The notes under the pieces are model-generated. The model was not told the origin of the DNA. It was given only the letters and a program-made list of their open reading frames with translations, and made no database searches. A program made the translations under genes and the position numbers. This document shows, one piece after another, positions 7,849 to 16,554 of a stretch of DNA of 64,000 nt (positions within the stretch are counted from its first letter, which is position 1; every line of letters starts with the position of its first letter). The DNA lies in contig NZ_SNWM01000004.1 in the NCBI RefSeq assembly GCF_004362245.1, positions 434,001-498,000 of the forward strand, given 5' to 3'. The stretch is from Pedobacter duraquae. Lineage in GTDB: Bacteria; Bacteroidota; Bacteroidia; Sphingobacteriales; Sphingobacteriaceae.

Positions 7849-9582
7849 ATGCAATTAGAACAAGCTACTCAAAACACCATCAACACGTGGTTAAGCGGTA
7901 ATTATGATGCCGATACCAAAGCGGAAATCCAGAAATTAGTAGATCAGGAAGCAACCACAGAACTTACCGATGCTTTTTACAGAGACCTGGAGTTTGGAAC
8001 AGGTGGATTGAGGGGCATCATGGGTGCCGGTTCTAACCGCATTAACAAGTATACAATTGGTACAGCTACACAGGGTTTGAGCAATTACCTGCTTAAAAAA
8101 TACCCTGGAAAGGAAATCAGCGTAGCTATTGCGCACGACAGTCGCAACAACTCCGATTATTTTGCAAAGATTACCGCTGATGTGTTTTCGGCAAATGGTA
8201 TCCGGGTATATTTCTTCAGAGAACTACGCCCTACACCAGAGTTGTCATTCGCCATTCGCAGCCTCGGCTGTAAAAGCGGTGTCATGCTTACCGCATCACA
8301 CAATCCAAAAGAATATAATGGTTATAAGGCCTACGGACCCGATGGCGGACAGTTTACGTCGCCTGATGATACCGATGTGATGAATGAAGTGGCGGCGATC
8401 AGCAGCATTGATGCTGTGAAGTTTGACCGTGATGAGGCGAAGGTTTCTTTGATCTCTGACGATCTTGATCAGGATTATCTGGATAAAATTACCGCATTGT
8501 CTGTTTCTCCAGAAGCGATCAAACGCCAGTCAGATCTTAAAATCGTTTACTCTCCGATCCACGGTACAGGAATTACCTTAGTGCCACGTGCACTGAAGCA
8601 ATTTGGTTTTGACAGCTTAACACTTGTTGAAGAGCAGAGCACACCCGATGGAAACTTCCCTACTGTAGTATATCCAAACCCTGAAGAAAAAGAAGCGTTG
8701 ACATTGGCTTTGAAAAAAGCACAGGAGATAGATGCTGACCTTGTATTGGCAACAGATCCAGATGCTGACCGTGTGGGTATTGCTGTAAAAAACAACGATG
8801 GTGAGTTTGTATTGCTGAATGGTAACCAAACAGGAAGCCTGTTGATCCACTACCTGCTCAATGCATGGGAGGAGAAAGGTAAACTTGACGGCAACCAATA
8901 CATCGTTAAAACAATCGTTACTTCTAACCTGATTGAAGAAATTGCTAAATCTAAAAATGTTACCTGCTACAACACGCTGACAGGTTTTAAATGGATTGGT
9001 AAGCTGATCACTGAGTTACAGGGACAGAAAACATTTATCGGCGGTGGTGAAGAAAGTTATGGCTATTCTGTGGGCGAGCTGGTACGTGATAAAGATGCAA
9101 TCATCAGCTGTGCATTTATTGCGGAGATGACCGCTTATTATAAAGACAAAGGTACCAGCCTGTACAATGCCTTGCTGGAAATGTATGTGGAATATGGCGA
9201 CTACAAAGAAGAATTGGTATCGTTAACTAAAAAAGGTAAGTCGGGCGCCGAAGAGATCAAGGCGATGATGGAGACCTTCAGAAATAACCCACCTAAAACA
9301 TTGGGCGGATCGCCGGTTAAGACATTGAAGGATTACGAATTGGGAACTGAAACTGACCTGAGCAGTGGTAAAGTATCTAAATTGGAACTGCCGAAGTCTG
9401 ATGTATTACAATTTGTAACAGAAGATGGTAGTATTGTTTCGGCAAGACCATCAGGTACAGAACCTAAGATTAAATTCTATTGCAGTGTAAATGCACCGCT
9501 AAAAGATAAGTCCGAGTACAAAACTGTTGATGCGCAATTGGGCGAAAAGATCAAAGCTTTGATGAGCGATTTACAGGCTTAA
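7849..9582 (+). CDS. Phospho-sugar mutase (phosphoglucomutase/phosphomannomutase)
   Basis: This 577-aa cytosolic enzyme interconverts hexose 1- and 6-phosphates. All four functional loops are visible: the phosphoserine loop TASHNPKEYNGYK with Ser150, the metal loop TDPDADRVG with Asp303, Asp305 and Asp307, the sugar-binding loop GGGEESYGY, and the phosphate-binding loop RPSGTEPKIKF near the C-terminus. The N-terminal GTGGLRGIMGAGSNRIN is typical of the long (about 570 aa) PgcA-like group of alpha-phosphohexomutases. The likely role is glucose 1-phosphate supply for glycogen and envelope sugars. It is a single gene followed directly by a terminator. Confidence 0.93.
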   Translation: MQLEQATQNTINTWLSGNYDADTKAEIQKLVDQEATTELTDAFYRDLEFGTGGLRGIMGAGSNRINKYTIGTATQGLSNYLLKKYPGKEISVAIAHDSRNNSDYFAKITADVFSANGIRVYFFRELRPTPELSFAIRSLGCKSGVMLTASHNPKEYNGYKAYGPDGGQFTSPDDTDVMNEVAAISSIDAVKFDRDEAKVSLISDDLDQDYLDKITALSVSPEAIKRQSDLKIVYSPIHGTGITLVPRALKQFGFDSLTLVEEQSTPDGNFPTVVYPNPEEKEALTLALKKAQEIDADLVLATDPDADRVGIAVKNNDGEFVLLNGNQTGSLLIHYLLNAWEEKGKLDGNQYIVKTIVTSNLIEEIAKSKNVTCYNTLTGFKWIGKLITELQGQKTFIGGGEESYGYSVGELVRDKDAIISCAFIAEMTAYYKDKGTSLYNALLEMYVEYGDYKEELVSLTKKGKSGAEEIKAMMETFRNNPPKTLGGSPVKTLKDYELGTETDLSSGKVSKLELPKSDVLQFVTEDGSIVSARPSGTEPKIKFYCSVNAPLKDKSEYKTVDAQLGEKIKALMSDLQA

Positions 9583-9601
9583 CCTGCTGTAAACTATTTT
9601 A

Positions 9602-9633
9602 AGAGGCTTTCCATACGGGAAGCCTCTTTTTTT
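9602..9633 (+). terminator. Intrinsic terminator of the phospho-sugar mutase gene
   Basis: An 11-bp stem (AGAGGCTTTCC / GGGAAGCCTCT, one mismatch) with an ATAC loop is followed by seven T. Confidence 0.88.
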
Positions 9634-9739
9634 GCCCCGTGTTTTCTGCAACTCATCCCGGAGTTTATGCAGCTCATCGGCTTTCCACTGGCATCCAATC
9701 TCCTGCGCTGCATATTTGATCATCAGTTCAAAACAGCTC

Positions 9740-11851
9740 ATGAAAACGATACTACTCTCCTTCCTCTTAATACTTACCCTCGGTGGTGCACAGGCACAGA
9801 CCCGCATCAGCGGCTTTATTAAAACACCTAAAGGTAAAGCGGTAGCCAATGCCAGCATCAGCATTAAAAACAGTTATGATGGTGCCTCATCCGACAGCAC
9901 TGGTCACTTTGACTTCACAACCTTCGAAAAAGGAAAACAGGTATTGGTATTCTCGGCATTGAATTTCGACAAAGACTCTGTGCAGCTTGTGGTAGAAGGA
10001 AAACTGATGAACCTAAACCTGCTGATGAAGGATGCCATCAACGAACTGGAAACGGTAACCATTAGTGCAGGAACTTATACTACCGGAGATGCAAAAAAAG
10101 GCGCAGTTCTGGGATCTATAGATATCGCCACCCTTGCCGGCTCGCGCGCTGATGTGATTGCTGCCATGCAGACCTTACCGGGCGCGCAGGCTGCAGGATC
10201 TGAGAGCGGGCTATTTGTACGTGGTGGCACCGCAGCAGAAACGAAGACCTATTTTGATGGTATGCTGGTAAAAAGCCCTTTCAATGCGACTGTGCCCGAC
10301 CAGGCATCACGCGGACGCCTCTCACCTTTTCTATTTAAGGGCACTTCATTTTCTTCGGGTGGTTATTCCGCACAATACGGACAGGCACTGAGCTCGGCAC
10401 TGGTATTAGAAAGTACGGACCTGCCCGATAAAACAACCACAGGAATTACATTATTGAGCGTTGGCGGTGGCGTAGACCAAAATATCAGGTATAAAAACAG
10501 TGCATTGATCCTTGGTGGCTACTACTATAACCTCGCTCCTGCCTACAGCGTATTTAAACAACAGCAGAACAACTTTATCAAAGCACCTGAACAAGGTGGT
10601 GGAAGTATCCAGTATAAAGCTAAAACATCAAACTCAGGCATGTTCAAGTTCTATGCCGCTTACGGTGTTGCACAACTGAGTTTAAACAGTCCGAACATCA
10701 ATGTTCCATCCTCACCGAGTTACTTCAGCAATGCTAACAACAATATCTATGTAAATAGTACCTACAAAGCATACCTGAATGCTTCATGGAAGCTGGAAGC
10801 GGGGATCTCTTATAACAGGGATCAGGACCAAGGGCTCATGGTGCAGAACAACTACAAGCGAACAGATAAACTGCTGGAAGGCAGGGCAACACTGACCCAC
10901 TATTATGGCAGGTTGTCTAACGTCAAATTTGGCGCAGAAACCTTCAATACCGGCAGAGCCGAAAGTCTGAATAATTTAGGCAGATCGTATACCGACCAGC
11001 TGAGTGCAGCTTTCGCTGAAAGCGATATTTTTCTGAGCAGCAAGGTGGTTACACGGATAGGTTTGCGCACAGAGTATTCCAGTTATTTAAACAGATATAA
11101 TGTTGCTCCACGCCTTTCTTTAGGCTATAAAACTGGTAAAGACTCACAGCTTTCTTTTGCTTACGGCCGCTTTTACCAGAATCCTGAAGACAGTTACCTG
11201 ATCTTAAAAGCACTTGATTATGAACAGGCTGACCACTATATCCTGAAGTATGAACTGAACCTGGCCGACCGCCTCTTCAGGATTGAAGGCTACTATAAGG
11301 ACTATGCCAACCTGACCAAGGTTAAAGGGAACCAGCTTGATAATTCCGGATCAGGCTATGCCCGCGGATTTGAGCTGTTCCTGAAAGATAAGAAGACCAT
11401 TCCCAATGGTGATTTCTGGATCTCCTACTCTTTCCTGGATAGCAAGCGTGATTTTGCGAATTACCCAATGCTTGCCACACCGGCTTTCGCGGCAAAACAC
11501 ACTGCATCGCTTGTTGCAAAGCAGTTTATCCCTGCTATCAGTTCGCAGATTGGCGCCACGTATGTCTTTGCTTCGGGCCGTACCTATGTAAATCCGAACA
11601 ACCCCGTTTACCTGGGCGACAAAACAAAAAGTACTAATAACCTGAGCTTAAGCCTGAGCTACCTGACGCATGTATTTAAGCAGTTCAGCGTATTGTACGT
11701 AAATGCCAGCAACGTTGCAGGCTTCAAAAACATCTATGGCTACCAGTATAGCACCGACGGACAAAATCGTCGCGCTATCCAGCCATCATCCCGCAGGGAT
11801 ATCATTATCGGACTGATCATGACCATTGGTGATGACAATTTTGTACGCTAA
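9740..11851 (+). CDS. TonB-dependent receptor with carboxypeptidase-like N-domain
   Basis: I choose the ATG at 9740 because it opens a clear signal peptide (MKTILLSFLLILTLGGAQAQ); the same frame runs upstream through the preceding terminator but has no leader character. The 703-aa product has a carboxypeptidase-regulatory-like domain at about 22-105 (RISGFIKTPKGKAVANASI), a plug domain at about 110-230 (ADVIAAMQTLPGAQAA, GLFVRGGTAAETKTYFDGM, SAQYGQALSSALVLES) and a predicted 22-strand barrel after that. It would import a nutrient across the outer membrane with energy from TonB. No SusD partner is present, so this is not a Sus-type pair. Three more genes follow at 37, 4 and -8 bases, ending in a LytS/LytTR pair, so its expression or signal may be linked to that system. 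A near -7 box (CATATTTG) lies shortly upstream. Confidence 0.9.
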   Translation: MKTILLSFLLILTLGGAQAQTRISGFIKTPKGKAVANASISIKNSYDGASSDSTGHFDFTTFEKGKQVLVFSALNFDKDSVQLVVEGKLMNLNLLMKDAINELETVTISAGTYTTGDAKKGAVLGSIDIATLAGSRADVIAAMQTLPGAQAAGSESGLFVRGGTAAETKTYFDGMLVKSPFNATVPDQASRGRLSPFLFKGTSFSSGGYSAQYGQALSSALVLESTDLPDKTTTGITLLSVGGGVDQNIRYKNSALILGGYYYNLAPAYSVFKQQQNNFIKAPEQGGGSIQYKAKTSNSGMFKFYAAYGVAQLSLNSPNINVPSSPSYFSNANNNIYVNSTYKAYLNASWKLEAGISYNRDQDQGLMVQNNYKRTDKLLEGRATLTHYYGRLSNVKFGAETFNTGRAESLNNLGRSYTDQLSAAFAESDIFLSSKVVTRIGLRTEYSSYLNRYNVAPRLSLGYKTGKDSQLSFAYGRFYQNPEDSYLILKALDYEQADHYILKYELNLADRLFRIEGYYKDYANLTKVKGNQLDNSGSGYARGFELFLKDKKTIPNGDFWISYSFLDSKRDFANYPMLATPAFAAKHTASLVAKQFIPAISSQIGATYVFASGRTYVNPNNPVYLGDKTKSTNNLSLSLSYLTHVFKQFSVLYVNASNVAGFKNIYGYQYSTDGQNRRAIQPSSRRDIIIGLIMTIGDDNFVR

Positions 11852-11888
11852 AAAACAAAATATTATAAAAACCTTAACTCCTAAAAAC

Positions 11889-12536
11889 ATGAAAAATCTA
11901 ACAAAAACATTGACCCTGGCCTTAATCGCATTCAGCTTAAACAGCTTTGCACAGACTGCAACAGAGAAATTCCAGATGGGCATGAAAAAGGGCCTGGAAA
12001 TGCTTGGCAGTGCCAAAGGTACCGATGGCTTTAACAGCACAGCAAATTACTTCGAGCGCGTAGCGCAGGCTGAAGCGAAACAATGGACACCCTTTTATTA
12101 TGCCGCCTATAGCAATCTGATTGCTGGATTGACTACTACCGACAAAACTATCAAAGACCAGTACCTGGACAAAGCACTGGCCGAAGTTGATCAGGCAGAT
12201 GCCCTATCGCCAGACAACAGTGAGATCTATGCTTTAAAGGGGTATGTGCAGTATATTAAATTAAGTGTTGACCCACAGTCAAGGCTTGCGATGATGAGTG
12301 CTTCGTCGGCTTCGCTTGCAAAAGCCAAGGCCTTGAATCCTGAAAACCCACGCCCGTACTTCATCTCCGGACAAAATACGTTCTACACACCCGAAGCATT
12401 TGGCGGTGGCAAGGCAAAAGCAAAAACTCTTTTGGAAACCGCAGCAGCAAAATTTGCTATATTTAAACCGGCTTCAGCTATAGAACCAAACTGGGGTGCA
12501 GATCAGGCAAAAGATTTATTAGCGCAAATTAAGTAA
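11889..12536 (+). CDS. Secreted TPR-like protein
   Basis: The start at 11889 gives a signal peptide (MKNLTKTLTLALIAFSLNSFAQ), and the mature protein has about 193 residues. It is almost all helical with TPR-like pairs: EKFQMGMKKGLEMLGSAK, WTPFYYAAYSNLIAGL, YLDKALAEVDQADALSPDNSE, IYALKGYVQYIKL and ASLAKAKALNPENPRPYF. The Asn-Pro-Glu-Asn/Pro turns are typical of tetratricopeptide repeats. It lies 37 bases after the TonB receptor and 4 bases before the kinase. A periplasmic role as an adaptor between receptor and kinase is possible but is inference only. Confidence 0.8.
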   Translation: MKNLTKTLTLALIAFSLNSFAQTATEKFQMGMKKGLEMLGSAKGTDGFNSTANYFERVAQAEAKQWTPFYYAAYSNLIAGLTTTDKTIKDQYLDKALAEVDQADALSPDNSEIYALKGYVQYIKLSVDPQSRLAMMSASSASLAKAKALNPENPRPYFISGQNTFYTPEAFGGGKAKAKTLLETAAAKFAIFKPASAIEPNWGADQAKDLLAQIK

Positions 12537-12540
12537 GCAG

Positions 12541-13635
12541 ATGAAGGACAATTGCGGTACGGACACCGAAAGCAAAAGAATCAGGATATTTAACAATCGA
12601 GGGTTTTTAATGCGCAACCTGACTTACGCGCTCGTAGGTATTGGCATCGGATGTATTTTAAGTATCCTGATCTCTGCCTTCAACGCTCAGTTTATTGGTT
12701 TCCGTGCTGCAACTTACCAACTATTGTTTAGTGTGATCATTTCGTTATCTATTAGCAACAGCGTGTACATTTCGCAAAAGCTCTTAAAGTTTAACAAAGA
12801 CCAGATCTGGATTTTCATCGTGGTGTATTATGCAAGCAGCCTGTTGGCGATGTTTATCGCGATAGAAACAATCTACCTGGTACAATGGGCATTGCTGGGA
12901 AATCCATATCACTTTTTTCATCCGTACGACTATCTTGTGAGCTCTATTCTTGTGATCATTGTCTGTACCATCTTGTACATCTATCACTCGCAAAAAGCAA
13001 GGCTCAATGCAAGAATTGCCGAAAAGGACATGGATGTACTGAAGCTGAGACAAATGAAAACACAGGCAGAACTTGCCACCCTGCAGTCAAAGATTAACCC
13101 CCACTTTTTGTACAACGCGCTTAATGCAATAGCCAGCCTGATCCATGAAAACCCTGATCAGGCGGAGGAAATGACGCTAAAACTCAGTAAACTCTTCAGA
13201 TATAGCATTAACAATAATCAGGAAGACCTGGTAACCGTTGCTGAGGATATGGAGATTGTAAGCACATATCTGGATATTGAGCAGGTTAGGTTCGGCGACC
13301 GCATTAACTTTGTGCTTGAAGTAGATCCTGCCGTAGCACAGGAAAAACTCCCCCGCTTTCTGATCCAGCCACTGGTAGAAAATGCGCTAAAACATGGTTT
13401 GAAAGACGTGATAGTGAATGCAGAGCTCCGTATCAGAATTGGAAAAAACACCGGTTATCTCGTGATCGGCATCATCGACAATGGTGTAGACTTTCCTGCG
13501 GAGTTGAATATCGGCTATGGATTACAGAGCACGTATGATAAGCTGAACCTTTTATATGGATCTGGATATGAACTGCAGCTCCTGAACAAACCACTTAAAC
13601 AAATAGAAATACAAATACCCTTGCAACATGGCTAA
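12541..13635 (+). CDS. LytS/YehU-type membrane histidine kinase
   Basis: The 364-aa protein has about four membrane segments between residues 25 and 150, a coiled helix (RIAEKDMDVLKLRQMKTQAELA), then the His_kinase domain of this family with phospho-acceptor His188 in NPHFLYNALNAIASL, the N box FLIQPLVENALKHGL, and a degenerate G box near IDNGVDFPAELNIGYGLQ. There is no large external sensor domain, so the signal may come from the membrane or from partner proteins. The ATG at 12541 lies 4 bases after the preceding stop; a later ATG at 12610 is an alternative that would remove 23 residues. It overlaps its response regulator by 8 bases. Confidence 0.92.
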   Translation: MKDNCGTDTESKRIRIFNNRGFLMRNLTYALVGIGIGCILSILISAFNAQFIGFRAATYQLLFSVIISLSISNSVYISQKLLKFNKDQIWIFIVVYYASSLLAMFIAIETIYLVQWALLGNPYHFFHPYDYLVSSILVIIVCTILYIYHSQKARLNARIAEKDMDVLKLRQMKTQAELATLQSKINPHFLYNALNAIASLIHENPDQAEEMTLKLSKLFRYSINNNQEDLVTVAEDMEIVSTYLDIEQVRFGDRINFVLEVDPAVAQEKLPRFLIQPLVENALKHGLKDVIVNAELRIRIGKNTGYLVIGIIDNGVDFPAELNIGYGLQSTYDKLNLLYGSGYELQLLNKPLKQIEIQIPLQHG

Positions 13636-14383
13636 ACAATGGAAGGCAGTAATCGTGGAAGATGAGCCTTTGGCGCGACAGCGTTTAAAGCGACTGCTTA
13701 CAGTGCATGAAAGTATAGTTGTTATCGGCGAAGCATCGAACGGCTTAGAAGGATTATTATTGATTCAGGAACTGGATCCTGACCTCGTATTCCTGGATAT
13801 AGAAATGCCCGTTTTAAATGGCTTCGATATGCTGAGCAGATTAAAAAAAACTCCAAAGGTGATCTTTACAACCGCCTATGATCAGTATGCCGTTAAAGCA
13901 TTTGATGAAGAGTCTGTAGATTACCTGCTCAAGCCCGTAGAAAAAGAACGACTGGCGAAAGCTGTAGGCAAGCTGCAGCTATTTGAAAGCATCCCTGATT
14001 ATAGTATCCCACTAGATATGCTGATGAAGCAGTTAAATGTTAAGAAAGCAATAAAGACCTTGACAGTTAAGATCGGTGACAGGATTCTGCTGATAAAATT
14101 GCAGGAACTTGCATTCATTGAAGCCGAAGAAAAGTATGTCTTTCTAAGCACCATTGACGGCAAACGCCATTTGACAGATTTTACCTTATCAGGATTAGAG
14201 GAGAAGCTACCGGAACATTTTGTCCGGATCAGCAGGAGCTGTATCATCAATTCAGAATTGATCCGTGAGATCAGGAAAGGCTTTAACGGCGCATTTTTCT
14301 TTATCATGAACGACAGTGCAGGAAACAAGTTAAACTCTAGTCGAAGTTACGGTGCCGACCTCCGCGAACGGTTTGATTTGTAA
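13628..14383 (+). CDS. LytTR-family response regulator
   Basis: The 251-aa protein has an N-terminal receiver domain (acidic pocket VEDEP, phospho-acceptor Asp57 in VFLDIEMP, Thr in IFTTAYDQYAVKAF, Lys in YLLKPVEKERL) and a C-terminal LytTR DNA-binding domain from about residue 145 (ILLIKLQELAFIEAEEKYVFL, HFVRISRSCIIN, SRSYGADLRERF). It overlaps the LytS-type kinase gene by 8 bases, so it is very likely its cognate regulator. LytTR proteins bind pairs of short direct repeats; the target here is unknown, and control of its own TonB-receptor run is a reasonable guess. Confidence 0.93.
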   Translation: MAKQWKAVIVEDEPLARQRLKRLLTVHESIVVIGEASNGLEGLLLIQELDPDLVFLDIEMPVLNGFDMLSRLKKTPKVIFTTAYDQYAVKAFDEESVDYLLKPVEKERLAKAVGKLQLFESIPDYSIPLDMLMKQLNVKKAIKTLTVKIGDRILLIKLQELAFIEAEEKYVFLSTIDGKRHLTDFTLSGLEEKLPEHFVRISRSCIINSELIREIRKGFNGAFFFIMNDSAGNKLNSSRSYGADLRERFDL

Positions 14384-14439
14384 GTCCATATTAACCTGGC
14401 AAGGGTTGCCTGATGACTTTAAAAGCGCTATTCTAAAAC

Positions 14440-14475
14440 AAAAAGATCCGTTATGTAAAGTAACGGATCTTTTTG
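14440..14475. terminator. Bidirectional terminator between the lytTR and transaldolase genes
   Basis: A 13-bp perfect stem (AAAAGATCCGTTA / TAACGGATCTTTT) with T-runs on both strands serves the two convergent genes. Confidence 0.9.
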
Positions 14476-14478
14476 TTT

Positions 14479-15594
14479 TTATTTTTTAACCTGATCTTCA
14501 ATTGCCTTAAGCAATTTGTCATAAGGAGCAATGAATTTCTCTACACCCTCATCTTCAAGTTTCTGCGTGATCTCATCAATATCGATCCCTGCCTCTTTAA
14601 CCCTGTCTAAAATTTTTGTGGCACCTTCCAGATCATCCGAAAGTCTGTTGGCAGGCTCGCCGTCTGTACGGTATGCTTCGAGCGTCTCCATAGGGATGGT
14701 ATCTACCGTATTAGGACCAATCAGCGCATCTACATATTTCGTAGACTTAAATGCGGGGTTTTTACTACTCGTACTTGCCCATAACAAACGTTGAGGTTTG
14801 GCACCATGTGCTTCTAAGGCTTTCCAGCGTTCGGTACCAAAAACATCGAGGTAGATCTCATACGCTTTTTTTGCCGACGCAATGGCCACTTCACCCTTCA
14901 AGTCGCCCAATCCTTTTTCGTCCAGGATAGGATCAATCATCACATCAATGCGGCTTAAGAAAAAGCTGGCTACGGAAGCGATTTCATCTATTTCAAAACC
15001 ATCGTTGAGGCGATCTTCCAGTCCACTGATATAGGCTTCGGCAACCTCGCGGTATCTATCTAAGCCAAACAATAAGGTAACATTGATATTTAAACCTTCG
15101 CTGATCGCCTGGCGGATTGCAGGTAGTCCTGCGGCAGTACCCGGGATCTTGATCATTACATTATCCCGATCTACCTTTTTCCAAAGGTCAAGGGCCTGAT
15201 CTATGGTTCCCTGAGTATCTAAAGCTAACCGTGGGGAAACTTCCAGGCTCACATATCCATCGGCACCTTTTACTTCTTCATCATTATATATTGGTTTGAA
15301 CAAATCAGCTGCTTTCTGGATATCACTGATTGCCAATTGATAAAACACATCTTCATAATCGGCGGCATTACCTGATTCGGTTTGCTCGGCACTGATTCTT
15401 GCGATATCAGCATCATAATCAGCGCTACTGCTGATTGCTTTTTCAAAAATAGCCGGGTTGGAGGTTACTCCCCTTACGCCATCCTCATCAATCAATTTCT
15501 GCAACTTGCCGGAGCTAATGATGTCGCGGTCTATAAAGTCGAGCCAGATGCTCTGATCAAAATTGTGTATTTCTTTTACTTTGCTGGTTTCCAT
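14479..15594 (-). CDS. tal: Transaldolase
   Basis: The 371-aa cytosolic enzyme moves a dihydroxyacetone unit between sugar phosphates in the non-oxidative pentose phosphate pathway. It shows the N-terminal motif GVTSNPAIFEKAI, the Schiff-base lysine Lys149 in VMIKIPGTAAGLPAI, NVTLLFGLDRYREVAEAYISGLE and LLWASTSSKNP. Its length puts it with the long bacterial transaldolases of about 370 aa, not the 220-aa TalC group. I start at the ATG at 15594 (METSKVKEIHNF); an in-frame upstream start at 15621 would add nine residues with no homology value. The leader on the minus strand holds a small hairpin at 15616-15640. Confidence 0.93.
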   Translation of the reverse strand: METSKVKEIHNFDQSIWLDFIDRDIISSGKLQKLIDEDGVRGVTSNPAIFEKAISSSADYDADIARISAEQTESGNAADYEDVFYQLAISDIQKAADLFKPIYNDEEVKGADGYVSLEVSPRLALDTQGTIDQALDLWKKVDRDNVMIKIPGTAAGLPAIRQAISEGLNINVTLLFGLDRYREVAEAYISGLEDRLNDGFEIDEIASVASFFLSRIDVMIDPILDEKGLGDLKGEVAIASAKKAYEIYLDVFGTERWKALEAHGAKPQRLLWASTSSKNPAFKSTKYVDALIGPNTVDTIPMETLEAYRTDGEPANRLSDDLEGATKILDRVKEAGIDIDEITQKLEDEGVEKFIAPYDKLLKAIEDQVKK

Positions 15595-15750
15595 AAAAAA
15601 CAATATTTGATTAAGAAACACCCTTATATGGAAAGGGTTTACATTTTTAGCAACGTATTACATTCGGACTACAATTATGAACAAATAGCATACAATTGGG
15701 TATTAATACGCGATCTGACATCACTATAAACAAAATTTGAGCGCTAGGGT

Positions 15751-15758
15751 TATCTTTG
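15751..15758 (+). promoter_or_regulatory. -7 promoter box of a candidate small RNA
   Basis: TATCTTTG matches the Bacteroidetes -7 consensus TAnnTTTG. The wider sequence TATCTTTGCAG is identical to the box in front of the RNase P RNA gene at 26803. A -33 TTTG is not at the usual distance; one at 15736-15739 is too close. Confidence 0.6.
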
Positions 15759-15763
15759 CAGTG

Positions 15764-15820
15764 TTTTCAACTACCTATGATTTGGTGCCCGGAGTTATTC
15801 GATTGACTCCGGGCTTTTTT
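15764..15820 (+). ncRNA. Candidate short regulatory RNA (about 57 nt)
   Basis: A promoter-like -7 box ends at 15758 and a strong one-direction terminator spans 15787-15820, with no gene between them. The implied transcript has about 22 unpaired bases followed by a 9-bp GC-rich hairpin. The only frame inside is nine codons from the ATG at 15778, which I do not regard as a gene. Both flanking genes run the other way, so the terminator cannot belong to them. I do not recognise an Rfam-type family. The ends are estimated from the signals. Confidence 0.45.
15787..15820 (+). terminator. Orphan plus-strand terminator of the candidate small RNA
   Basis: A perfect 9-bp stem (GCCCGGAGT / ACTCCGGGC) with a ten-base loop is followed by six T. 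The minus strand has no T-run, so it works only for plus-strand transcripts. Confidence 0.8.
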
Positions 15821-15826
15821 ATTGCC

Positions 15827-15851
15827 AAAAAAAAGAGACCATGTTGGTCTC
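15827..15851 (-). terminator. Terminator of the DUF4142 / iron permease pair
   Basis: Minus-strand stem GAGACC / GGTCTC with a five-base loop, followed by eight T (the A-run at 15827-15834). Confidence 0.8.
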
Positions 15852-15877
15852 CTTTTAATTTCATGATTTGAATTGAT

Positions 15878-16543
15878 CTACTTTTTATCAAGATTCCGGG
15901 TTGGACTGATACCGTTCGGATCATCCCCATTATTGGTGTTTAGTTTATCAAAAGCCTGACTGATTGCATCAGCTTTGCGGTAATGCCCTTCTAAAGTAGG
16001 TAATGTTTTAGTGGCAAATGCCTTCAGTTCGGGATCCCCAAATAATTTGGCTTTACGGAACAGATCAAGTGTTTTAACGTGGTCATCTACCATCATTTTA
16101 ATATAATGCCTGTCAAATCCGTCTTCCTTTAAAGCTTTCATCTGATCCATATGCGCTTTTTCGGCAACGGGATAACTTGCTGGCAAGGCCAGTCCTTTTT
16201 GTGTGGCGATGCTTTTTAACTCATCATTAGCCTTGGTATGATCTGCAAGCATCAGCTGAGCGAATTCTTTGATCTTAGGATTTTTTGTCTTTTGCAAAGC
16301 CAGGTTTGCAGCATCTACTTCCATCATGCCGCCAACGGCTGCCTTCTGTACAAAGTCTGTTTCTTCGGGCGTTAATTTAGTAGCTTTATCTTTTGCTACA
16401 TCACTTACGGTATCTAAAGTTGAATCGGCTGCAACCGTAGTTGTAGTCTTTGCATCATTGGTTTCTGAGTTGTGGCACGATTGCAAACTCAATCCTGAAC
16501 TTAAGGCTATCAGCGCAAGGGCTGTCATTTTGATGTTATTCAT
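15878..16543 (-). CDS. DUF4142 lipoprotein, ferritin-like fold
   Basis: The 221-aa precursor has a lipoprotein signal (LSSGLSLQSC, lipid-bearing Cys23), then a Thr/Asp-rich linker and the DUF4142 helical bundle from about residue 60: FVQKAAVGGMMEVDAANLAL, KIKEFAQLMLADHTKANDEL, and a second half with HYIKMMVDDHVKTLDLFRKA. The conserved Glu and His residues on these helices resemble ferritin-like metal sites, but metal binding is not proven for the family. It should sit in the envelope. It is 11 bases downstream of the iron-permease-family gene, so they likely share a transcript. Confidence 0.88.
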   Translation of the reverse strand: MNNIKMTALALIALSSGLSLQSCHNSETNDAKTTTTVAADSTLDTVSDVAKDKATKLTPEETDFVQKAAVGGMMEVDAANLALQKTKNPKIKEFAQLMLADHTKANDELKSIATQKGLALPASYPVAEKAHMDQMKALKEDGFDRHYIKMMVDDHVKTLDLFRKAKLFGDPELKAFATKTLPTLEGHYRKADAISQAFDKLNTNNGDDPNGISPTRNLDKK

Positions 16544-16554
16544 AGGTATATATA

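Noticed and set aside
9632..9739. Upstream extension of the TonB receptor frame
   Set aside because: The extension overlaps the preceding terminator and has no signal-peptide character; the ATG at 9740 gives a clean leader.
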